From JAWLGW01 sp964569055 (GTDB taxonomy: Bacteria > Planctomycetota > J058), in assembly GCA_964569055.1 (NCBI GenBank), contig CAZMSZ010000135.1, positions 1 through 17,602 on the forward strand: 17,602 bases of DNA, written 5' to 3'. Below the pieces are notes generated by a model. It did not search any database and had not been told where the DNA came from. It saw nothing but the letters and a program-made list of their open reading frames with translations. Shown here in pieces: positions 8,978 to 15,027 of this stretch (its first letter is position 1; each line of letters opens with the position of its first letter). The position numbers were made by a program, and so were the translations under genes.

Positions 8978-10156
8978 ATGGAGCCAGCGCAGCAGGAGCG
9001 GGCCCTCCTCGAGCGCGTTCGCGCGCTCGGGGCCGCGACTCGCACCCTGGCGGCCGCGGGCGACCAGGCGTCGCTGTTCGGGGCGCTGGTCACCCAGGCC
9101 AAGCGCCTCGCCGGAGCGGAGGGGGCGTACCTGTTCGAGGTGGAGGACCAGAGCCTCCGCCTGGTGCTGGCGCAGGACGACCGGCTGGATCCGGCGCGGC
9201 TGGTCGCAGCGGGGCAGCGGAGCTTCCCGCTCCAGGGCACGCTGCTCGGGCGAGCCGCCCTGGGCGAGGTCGTCAGCGTGGCCGAGACCGGGGAGCCCGG
9301 CTCGTCGCGCGCCTCCGACCACCCGCTCGACGCCGCGCTCGGGACGGTCAGCCGCGCGCTCCTGGCGATCCCGCTGCAGGGGCGCGGCGCGGAAGGCCTC
9401 CGCGGCGCGCTCCTGCTGGCCCACTCGCGCCCGCGCGGGCTGGCGTCGGCGAGCGAGGGCCTGATCGACGTGCTCGCCGTGCAGGCGGCCGCGGCCCTGG
9501 GCCACAAGCGCGCGTGCGCCGCGCTCGAAGCGGAGCGACGCGAGCTGGTGTTCACCTTCGCCGCGGCGGCCGAGCTCCCAGACCCCGAGGCCGCGCTCCA
9601 CGTGCGCCGCGTCACGGGCTACGTCCGCGTCCTCGCCGAGGCGGCCGGCCTGCCGCCCGCCCGCGCCGACGAGGTCGCCCTGGCCGCCGCGCTCCACGAC
9701 ATTGGCAAGGTCGGGATCCCCCCCGAGATCCTCTACAAGCCGGGCAAGCTCACCGACGCCGAGTTCGAGCGCACCAAGGAGCACTGCGCGCGCGGGGCCG
9801 AGCTGCTCGCCAGCGCGAAGACGCCGCTGCTCGCGACGGCGTCGGTGATCGCGCGCGCCCACCACGAGCGCTGGGACGGGGGCGGCTACCCCGACGGGAT
9901 CGCCGAGGATGCGATCCCGCTGCCCGCCCGGGTCACGGCCGTGGCGGACGTGTTCGACGCCCTGACCACGGTCCGCAGCTACCGCCCCGGCGTCGGCGTC
10001 GAGCAGGCCCTGCGGATCGTGGCCCAGGAGGCCGGCCGGCACTTCGACCCGGCCCTGGTCCACGCGCTCCAGGGGTCGTTCGCGGAGATCCTGGCGGTGA
10101 AGCGCCAGCTCACCCTGACGGACAGCGGCCACGAGCGCCGCGCGGCGGAGACGTGA
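8978..10156 (+). CDS. GAF domain - HD-GYP domain protein, probable cyclic-di-GMP phosphodiesterase (392 aa)
   Basis: HD-GYP proteins hydrolyse cyclic-di-GMP (RpfG class). The N-terminal about 175 residues look like a GAF sensor domain. The catalytic half has LHDIGKVGIPPEIL (H240, D241), H269 in KEHCARGAELL, HHERWDGGGYPDG (H295, H296 and the GYP-type motif at 303-305), and VADVFDALTT (D324). All the usual metal ligands and the signature lysine (K244) are present, so it should be active. No receiver domain or membrane segment is seen. The ATG has only a weak purine-rich GGCAGGCGGC before it. It lies 33 nt after the DFS kinase, suggesting co-transcription, and 75 nt before the kinase with an MshEN-like N-terminus. 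The ligand sensed by the GAF domain cannot be read from sequence. Confidence 0.94.
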   Translation: MEPAQQERALLERVRALGAATRTLAAAGDQASLFGALVTQAKRLAGAEGAYLFEVEDQSLRLVLAQDDRLDPARLVAAGQRSFPLQGTLLGRAALGEVVSVAETGEPGSSRASDHPLDAALGTVSRALLAIPLQGRGAEGLRGALLLAHSRPRGLASASEGLIDVLAVQAAAALGHKRACAALEAERRELVFTFAAAAELPDPEAALHVRRVTGYVRVLAEAAGLPPARADEVALAAALHDIGKVGIPPEILYKPGKLTDAEFERTKEHCARGAELLASAKTPLLATASVIARAHHERWDGGGYPDGIAEDAIPLPARVTAVADVFDALTTVRSYRPGVGVEQALRIVAQEAGRHFDPALVHALQGSFAEILAVKRQLTLTDSGHERRAAET

Positions 10157-10214
10157 GGGAGCGAGAACGGCCGAATGGAGACCGTCTGCGCCCCGTGCAG
10201 GCGCTCCCAAGCCG

Positions 10215-10225
10215 GGCTATAGTCG
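10215..10225 (+). promoter_or_regulatory. Putative promoter -10 element (GGCTATAGTCG) for the kinase at 10232
   Basis: GGCTATAGTCG contains a near-consensus TATAGT that ends 8 nt before ATG 10232. The identical 11-mer occurs at 14968-14978 before another kinase. With usual spacing, transcription would start about 2 nt before or at the ATG, implying a leaderless mRNA. No clear Shine-Dalgarno or -35 is visible. Confidence 0.55.
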
Positions 10226-10231
10226 CTAGGC

Positions 10232-11662
10232 ATGGCTGACCCCCGGTCCGACCTGTTGTTCGGGAAGATCGCGCTCAACTGGCGCCTGGTCTCCCGCGAC
10301 CTGTTGAACCGGGCCCTCCACTACCAGCGCACGCAGGAGCCGAACAAGCCGCTCGGCGAGATCCTGCTCGACAAGGGCGTGCTGTCGCGCGAGCAGGTCA
10401 ACGAGATCCTCGCGTATCAGCAGCGGATCAACTCGATCAAGTCGACCGGGTCCATGCCGGGCGGCCCCCCGCTCCCCGGCATGATGGGCCCCGGCTCCAC
10501 GCAGGGCTCCACCCAGGGGAGCTGGATGGGTCGCGGCCCGGGGGCCGCCGCCGCCCCCACGGCGATCGGCGCCATGAGCGGCAGCGCGCGCTTCTCGGCC
10601 AACAGCGCCACCGCGGTGCACACGCCCCCGCCCGAGGGCGGCGACGCGCTGATCGGACAGGTGATCGCCGGCTGCCGGATCAGCGCCAAGATCGGCGCCG
10701 GCGGAATGGGCGCGATCTACCTCGCGCACCACGAGTCGCTGCGCAAGGACGTCGTGGTCAAGATCCTGCCGCCCGACTCGGCCGCCAACCCCCGCACCGT
10801 GGAGCGCTTCTTCCGCGAGGCGCGCGCCGCCGCCAAGCTCGAGCACCCGAACATCGTGTCGGTCCAGGACGTGGGCACGACCGACGACGGGCTCAACTTC
10901 ATCATCATGCAGTACATCGACGGCCAGAACCTCGAGGAGCGGATCTCGAGCCAGGGCCGTCACACCCCGCAGGACGCGGTCAAGCTCACGCTGCAGGTCG
11001 CCCAGGGGCTCAAGGCCGCCCACGCCTCGGGCGTGATCCACCGCGACATCAAGGCCGAGAACATCCTCGTCACCACCAACGGCGTGGTGAAGGTGACCGA
11101 CTTCGGGCTCGCCAAGGACCTCAACAGCGAGATGAAGCTCACCGCCGACGGCGCCATGATCGGCACCCCGCTGTACATGGCCCCCGAGATCGGCCGCGTG
11201 AAGGAGATCGACGGCCGCGTCGACATCTACTCGCTCGGCGTGACCTTCTACTACCTGCTCACGGGCGTGCAGCCGTTCCGCGGCTTCAGCGCGCTCGAGA
11301 TCCTCTCCGCCAAGGCCCACGACCAGCTCAAGCCCCCCGAGGCGCACTTCCCCGAGCTCCCCGACCCGCACCGCCGCGTGCTGGGCCGCATGCTCGAGAA
11401 GGACCGCGACCGCCGCTACCCCGACATCGACGCCCTGCTCCGCGACCTCGAAGCCCTGGACCGAGGCCTCCCGATCGAAGCCGGCGAGCCCACGATCTGG
11501 CCCCCCCGCGGCGCCGACGGCAAACCCGGCCCGGCCCAGCGCACCAAGACCGGCAGCAAGCTCCCCGGCAACCTCAGCCCCCTCCTCCTAGCCGGCTTCG
11601 GAGCCGTCGTGCTGGTGGTGCTGTCGCTCATCGCCATCCTCATCTGGATGATCTTCGGCTAG
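10232..11662 (+). CDS. Ser/Thr protein kinase with N-terminal MshEN/GspE-N-like domain and C-terminal membrane anchor (476 aa)
   Basis: A canonical STPK joined to an unusual N-terminus. Residues 9-64 hold two similar units of about 24 residues, LFGKIALN...ALHYQ and LGEILLDKGVLSREQV...AYQ, which match the pattern of the GspE N-terminal / MshEN fold. A Gly/Pro/Ser/Ala-rich linker (about 70-140) leads to the kinase: IGAGGMGAIY (154-163), Lys177 in VVVKIL, HRDIKAEN (H270, D272), D290-F-G, MAPE and DIYSLGV. All catalytic residues are intact. A single hydrophobic segment near 449-474 ends the protein, so it is tail-anchored with both domains in the cytoplasm. Some MshEN domains bind cyclic-di-GMP, and the preceding gene is an HD-GYP protein, but the arginines of the classic MshEN motif are not obvious here. 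A likely own promoter lies just upstream. Confidence 0.92.
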   Translation: MADPRSDLLFGKIALNWRLVSRDLLNRALHYQRTQEPNKPLGEILLDKGVLSREQVNEILAYQQRINSIKSTGSMPGGPPLPGMMGPGSTQGSTQGSWMGRGPGAAAAPTAIGAMSGSARFSANSATAVHTPPPEGGDALIGQVIAGCRISAKIGAGGMGAIYLAHHESLRKDVVVKILPPDSAANPRTVERFFREARAAAKLEHPNIVSVQDVGTTDDGLNFIIMQYIDGQNLEERISSQGRHTPQDAVKLTLQVAQGLKAAHASGVIHRDIKAENILVTTNGVVKVTDFGLAKDLNSEMKLTADGAMIGTPLYMAPEIGRVKEIDGRVDIYSLGVTFYYLLTGVQPFRGFSALEILSAKAHDQLKPPEAHFPELPDPHRRVLGRMLEKDRDRRYPDIDALLRDLEALDRGLPIEAGEPTIWPPRGADGKPGPAQRTKTGSKLPGNLSPLLLAGFGAVVLVVLSLIAILIWMIFG

Positions 11663-11784
11663 GTGCCGCGCGGGCGAAGTCCCTCTTGGGTGGACGGGCG
11701 GACGCCGACGTGCCGCTCCTACCCGCCAAGCGGGTCCTGTGCCGTGGCGTCTCGGCGAGACGGGACTTCGGCCGCGCGGCACCT
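11661..11784 (+). other. Long branched inverted repeat directly after the kinase stop
   Basis: The arms 11661-11683 and 11762-11784 are complementary at 22 of 23 positions and begin within the TAG stop codon. The interior holds further stems: GACGCC (11701-11706) with GGCGTC (11746-11751), extended by ACG/CGT around one bulged G; ACCCGC-CAA-GCGGGT (11721-11735); and an alternative GTCTC-GGC-GAGAC (11749-11761). No T-run follows, so it is not a textbook intrinsic terminator. It may end or stabilise the kinase mRNA, or be a structured RNA or DNA site. Confidence 0.6.
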
Positions 11785-11787
11785 GGG

Positions 11788-11806
11788 TCGGCTCGGCCAG
11801 AGCCGA
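11788..11806 (+). other. Hairpin: 7-bp perfect stem, 5-nt loop
   Basis: TCGGCTC-GGCCA-GAGCCGA is a perfect GC-rich hairpin just after the long inverted repeat. It lacks a T-tract. It may add to transcription termination downstream of the kinase. Confidence 0.45.
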
Positions 11807-11880
11807 GCGTCCGCACCGGACAATGCTTGGAGGAAGGCAGGCGCTCTCGACGCGAACCCGCGCAACTGCACCCAGCCGCA

Positions 11881-12492
11881 TCGCCCGGGCCGGCGCGTCC
11901 AGGCGGCCGCCTTCATGCCTCTCATTCGCCCGGGGCATAAGCGGGCGCCTTCGTATCTCTCGCGCCCGGCGCAGCGCGTCCAAGCGGACTTCATATCTCT
12001 CTTCGCCCGGGGCAGCGCGTCCAAGCGGGCGACTTCCTATCTCTCTTCGCCCGGGGCCGCGTCCAAACGCTCGCCTTCACCTCTCTCTTCGCCCGGGGCA
12101 GCGCGTCCAAGCGGACGCCCTCACCTCTCTCTTCGCCCGAGGCCGTCGCGTCCACGCCCGGGGCGCGCGTCCAAGCGGGCGCCTTCACCTCACTCTTCGC
12201 CCGAGGCCCGCGTCCAAGCGCTGGCCTTCACCTCTCTCTTCGCCCGGGGCAGCGCGTCCAAGCGGATGCCGCCACCTCTCTCTTCGCCCGGGGCAGCGCG
12301 TCCAAGCGGACGCCCTCACATCTCTCATTCGCCCGACTCAACGGTCCAAGCGGGCGCCTTGACCTCTCTCATTCGCCCGGGTCAGCGCGTCCAAGCGGTC
12401 GCCTTCACATCTCATTCGCCCGGCTCAACGGTCCAAGCGGTCCGCCTTCACAGCTCATTCGCCCGGCCCAACGGTCCAAGCGGTCTGCCCCG
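11881..12492. repeat. Degenerate tandem repeat array, about 13 units of about 44 bp
   Basis: Units begin with TCGCCCG at 11881, 11926, 12003, 12047, 12089, 12133, 12197, 12240, 12284, 12329, 12373, 12416 and 12459. Most are 42-45 bp; those at 11926 (77 bp) and 12133 (64 bp) are composite. The consensus runs TCGCCCGGGGCAGC, then GCGTCCAAGCGGACGC, then CTTCACCTCTCTCT. The middle is a 6-bp stem around AAGC, perfect in the units at 12089 and 12284 and retained with G-T wobble at 12133 (second half) and 12240. The last units (from 12329) form a subfamily with CAACGGTCC and CTCAT ends. Unit length is not a multiple of three and varies, so no reading frame is kept. Function is unknown. Confidence 0.9.
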
Positions 12493-12540
12493 ACTAAACA
12501 TTGACCGCATCCCCGCTCTCCCACCCCCAAGGCGCCCCAC

Positions 12541-12603
12541 TTGGTTTCTTCGGCGCCCTCCCCAACACCTGGCTCACACCACAAAACCAGCCGAAGAAAC
12601 CAA
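12541..12603. repeat. 14-bp perfect inverted repeat with 35-bp loop
   Basis: TTGGTTTCTTCGGC at 12541-12554 is exactly complementary to 12590-12603. It is much more AT-rich than the surroundings. No gene of the insertion-sequence type lies between or near the arms. It could be a terminator-like stem or a protein-binding site. Confidence 0.6.
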
Positions 12604-12610
12604 AGGCAGA

Positions 12611-12635
12611 CGCCCGAGGCGAAGTGCCTCGGGCG
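12611..12635. other. Hairpin: 10-bp perfect stem, 5-nt loop
   Basis: CGCCCGAGGC-GAAGT-GCCTCGGGCG is a perfect stem. The base after it on the plus strand is C and no T-run follows; on the minus strand a modest T-rich stretch follows after several bases. Possible terminator or structured RNA element; function not assigned. Confidence 0.5.
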
Positions 12636-12667
12636 CCTACCAGCACCGGGGAGTCTATTGTTGAAAG

Positions 12668-12686
12668 GCGCCGCACCTCGCGGCGC
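12668..12686. other. Hairpin: 7-bp perfect stem, 5-nt loop
   Basis: GCGCCGC-ACCTC-GCGGCGC, the third strong inverted repeat within 150 bp. An unrelated 7-bp pairing GGCGCCT (12632-12638) with AGGCGCC (12666-12672) could compete with it and with the hairpin at 12611. No gene is seen here. Confidence 0.4.
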
Positions 12687-12890
12687 TGCGGGCCTGTCAA
12701 ACAAAGCGAGGACCGGCCGCCCGCCGCAGCCGCGCCGCGCGCGCCCCGCCGCCGCAAACGCCACGCGACCAGCGCGTTACCGGCAATTCGTTTGCCTTTC
12801 GTTCGGGTTTGACTAGGCTGCCTGTCGCCTCGGGCGGGGCAACGGCGTTGTCAGCCCCGTTTCCACCCAGCCAACGCCGTAGACACCCCC
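12687..12890. other. Intergenic region upstream of the ComEC-like gene
   Basis: About 200 bp with no supportable gene. Short open frames on both strands lack start signals and recognisable products. A candidate promoter is at 12792-12819. No Shine-Dalgarno is visible just before ATG 12891. Confidence 0.5.
12792..12819 (+). promoter_or_regulatory. Candidate sigma-70-type promoter for the ComEC-like gene
   Basis: TTGCCT (12792-12797), a 16-bp spacer and TAGGCT (12814-12819) on the plus strand, giving a leader of about 65 nt before ATG 12891. The -10 matches the TATAAT consensus only partly. It is one of the few AT-richer spots in the region. Confidence 0.3.
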
Positions 12891-14885
12891 ATGACCTCGC
12901 TGACCTCGCAGATCCCGCGCGTCCCGGCGCGCCGGCCCGCGGTGCCGCTGGCCTTGGCCGCGATCGCCGGGGCCTCCTTGGGTGGGCTCCTGCCCGTCGC
13001 GGCCTGGGTCGGGCTCCTCGTCCCCGCCCTCGCCCTGCTCACCCTCGCGCTTCGCCGCGCCGGCGCGAGCCAGCCCGAGCGACGCGCCTCCAAGGCGCTC
13101 GTGGGGCTGACGCTGCTCGCGGCGGGCTGCCTGGTGGGGCTCGCCGCCGCCCTGGAGCGGCGCGCGCTGCCGTCCCGCCCGCAGCCGAGCGCACCATGGC
13201 CCGGCCCCTGCCGCCTCGAGGGGACGGTCCTGAGCGAGCTGGCCTGGGGGCCCGGGCCGCGGCGCTCGTGGCTGGTCGCGAGCGGCCCGCACCGCGTGTG
13301 GCTCGAGGGCACCGGCGAGAACGAGGGCGCGCTGCGGCCCGGTGCGCGCTTGATCGCGCTCGGACGGTTCGCGCCGCCGACCGTCGCGGTGGACCCAGGG
13401 AGCTGGGACTCGTGGAGCCGCATGGCCCGCCTCGGCGCGAGCTGGCGGTTCGTCGCCGCGCGGGTGGTGGAGCGCGAGGCAGGTCGCGGGCTGGGCGCGC
13501 TGCGCGCGAGCTGCCACGCCGCGCTGCGCGCTCGGCTGGACGGGGCGCTGCGCGGCGCGCGCCGCGCGATCGCCGGGGCGGCGCTGCTCGGGGAGCGCGC
13601 GCCGCTCCCGCCCGAGGACGCCGCGGCCTTCGACGCCGCGGGCGCGACGCACGTCCTCTCGATCTCGGGGCTGCACGTGGGCCTGGTGGCCGCGCTCGCC
13701 CTGGCGGCGCTGCGCGCGGTCGGGCTCGGCTCGCGCGCCCAGCGCCTCGCCGCCGGCGCGCTCGTGATCGCGTTCCTGGCGCTGGTGGGCCCGGCCGCGC
13801 CGACCCTCCGCGCCACGGCGGCGGGCGTGATCGCGCTGCTCGGCCCCGCCCGCGGCGACGGCTGGAATCGGCTCGCCGCCGGGCTCGCCGTGGTGCTCGC
13901 CCTCGACCCGCTCGCGCCCGGCGACCTCGGCTGCCTGCTCTCGTTCGGGACCGTGGCCGCGATGGCCCTGATCGCGGCGCCCCTCGGCGCGCGCCGCGCC
14001 GGCTGGGTCGCCGGCTGCGCGATCCCGTTCGCGGCCAGCGCGGGCCTCGTGGCGGTCCTGCTCGGCGTGGTGCCGCTCGCGGCGCTCCCCACCGGCCCGG
14101 CGGTGGTCGCGCTCAGCGGCGTGCTCCTCGCGGCCGGGCTGGCCGGACTCGCCCTGGGGATCGTGGCCCCGGCAGCCGGGGCGCCGCTGCTCGCCCTGAC
14201 CGATCAGGTCACCGGCCTCCTCCTGGAGGTCGTCCGCTGGGGCGCGGCCGCGCTGCCGCCTGCTCGGATGGTGCCGCCCGCCGCGGTGACGCCTTGGGTG
14301 GCGATCGGGCTCCTCGCCCTGGCCGCCGTGCGCGCCGAGCGGCGGGGACCGCGCTGGCGGGCGCTCCTCGCGGCGGGGCTCCTCGTCGCGGCGGCCGCCG
14401 TCCTGCCGCGGCCGCCGGGCGCGCCGGCTTCGCTGGGCTGGCGAGCGCCGGCGCCGGGCGAGCAGCGCGTGCTGCTGCGGCGCGGCGGGCGCGCGCTCCT
14501 GGTCGGCGCTGGAGGCACGACCGCGGCCGTCGGGGACCCCCCGGCGCGGTGGAGCCGCTGGCTCGCGGCGGCCGCCCACGCGACCAGCGCCCCGCGCGTG
14601 CGCTGGCGGGGCGCGCCCGCGCCTCGTCCGCGCGGCGTGCGGCTGATCCGGATCGGCGACGACGCGCTCCTGGCCTCGGCCCCGGGCTGGCGCGCCCTCC
14701 TGGTGCGCGCCCCCACCGCGCTCCTCCGCGCGGCGCGGCGGCTCCCGCGCGAGGCGCTCGCGGTCGACGTGCTCGCGGCCGGGCCGCGCGCGCCGGTGCA
14801 CCTCGAGCGGCTGCGGACGATCGCGCGCCCCCGCCGGGTGCTCCGAGGCCGCGCGCCCGAGGAGGCCTGCTCGGCCGACCGGTAG
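12891..14885 (+). CDS. ComEC/Rec2-family membrane protein with degenerate C-terminal domain (664 aa)
   Basis: ComEC forms the inner-membrane channel for single-stranded DNA uptake in natural transformation. Two N-terminal membrane helices (about 15-90) precede an OB-like soluble part (about 105-190, CRLEGTVLSELAWG onward, DUF4131-like). The competence domain holds the family hallmark GATHVLSISGLHVGLV (T253-H262), followed by several hydrophobic helices with PTLRATAAGVIALL to about residue 500. The tail (about 515-664) looks like the usual metallo-beta-lactamase part: GEQRVLLRRGGRALLVGAGG resembles its QGD...LVDAG opening. However, no HxHxDH or later histidines are seen. The protein is somewhat shorter than many full ComEC proteins (roughly 700-800 aa). 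ATG 12891 has no visible Shine-Dalgarno, so the exact start is uncertain. No other competence gene is in the window. Confidence 0.88.
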   Translation: MTSLTSQIPRVPARRPAVPLALAAIAGASLGGLLPVAAWVGLLVPALALLTLALRRAGASQPERRASKALVGLTLLAAGCLVGLAAALERRALPSRPQPSAPWPGPCRLEGTVLSELAWGPGPRRSWLVASGPHRVWLEGTGENEGALRPGARLIALGRFAPPTVAVDPGSWDSWSRMARLGASWRFVAARVVEREAGRGLGALRASCHAALRARLDGALRGARRAIAGAALLGERAPLPPEDAAAFDAAGATHVLSISGLHVGLVAALALAALRAVGLGSRAQRLAAGALVIAFLALVGPAAPTLRATAAGVIALLGPARGDGWNRLAAGLAVVLALDPLAPGDLGCLLSFGTVAAMALIAAPLGARRAGWVAGCAIPFAASAGLVAVLLGVVPLAALPTGPAVVALSGVLLAAGLAGLALGIVAPAAGAPLLALTDQVTGLLLEVVRWGAAALPPARMVPPAAVTPWVAIGLLALAAVRAERRGPRWRALLAAGLLVAAAAVLPRPPGAPASLGWRAPAPGEQRVLLRRGGRALLVGAGGTTAAVGDPPARWSRWLAAAAHATSAPRVRWRGAPAPRPRGVRLIRIGDDALLASAPGWRALLVRAPTALLRAARRLPREALAVDVLAAGPRAPVHLERLRTIARPRRVLRGRAPEEACSADR

Positions 14886-14894
14886 CCTTCCGCG

Positions 14895-14908
14895 CTCGTT
14901 CGAACGAG
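14895..14908. promoter_or_regulatory. 14-bp perfect palindrome, candidate operator
   Basis: CTCGTTCGAACGAG lies in the 142-bp gap between the ComEC-like gene and the next kinase, about 60 bp upstream of the TATAGT element. A perfect palindrome of this length is a plausible dimeric-regulator site. It could equally be part of a weak terminator of the preceding gene. Confidence 0.35.
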
Positions 14909-14967
14909 TCGAGGGCGGTCATCGAGGAGCCCAGCGCCCGCGAGCGTTCGGCTCGGCGGGCCCGAGC

Positions 14968-14978
14968 GGCTATAGTCG
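14968..14978 (+). promoter_or_regulatory. Putative promoter -10 element (GGCTATAGTCG) for the kinase at 15028
   Basis: Same 11 bases as at 10215-10225, containing TATAGT at 14971-14976. Here transcription would give a leader of about 45 nt, consistent with the good Shine-Dalgarno found before the TTG start. No clear -35 is visible. Confidence 0.5.
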
Positions 14979-15016
14979 AAGCGCGGGCGCGCCGCGGAAC
15001 GGCGCCAGGCGTCGGC

Positions 15017-15022
15017 AGGAGG
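15017..15022 (+). promoter_or_regulatory. Strong Shine-Dalgarno that fixes a TTG start
   Basis: AGGAGG ends 5 nt before TTG 15028. There is no ATG or GTG at a better position before the kinase domain. This is the clearest ribosome binding site in the window. Confidence 0.75.
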
Positions 15023-15027
15023 CGGGC

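Noticed and set aside
7382..10210. 942-codon minus-strand open frame across the DFS kinase and HD-GYP gene
   Set aside because: Low-complexity composition and no domain, spanning two genes with intact catalytic motifs on the plus strand.
11881..12492. CRISPR array
   Set aside because: The whole unit is conserved, with no alternation of constant repeats and unique spacers, and no cas gene is in the window.
12541..12603. Terminal inverted repeats of an insertion sequence or MITE
   Set aside because: The arms enclose only 35 bp, no transposase is nearby and no flanking target-site duplication was recognised.
11663..12664. 333-codon plus-strand open frame and shorter frames on both strands through the tandem repeats
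   Set aside because: Repeat units of 42-45 bp shift frame from unit to unit, so no peptide repeat is kept; no start signal or domain is visible.
12494..12764. Small minus-strand ORFs with a Phe/Trp/Cys-rich stretch
   Set aside because: The stretch is the translation of the 14-bp inverted repeat and its loop; no ribosome binding site or family resemblance.
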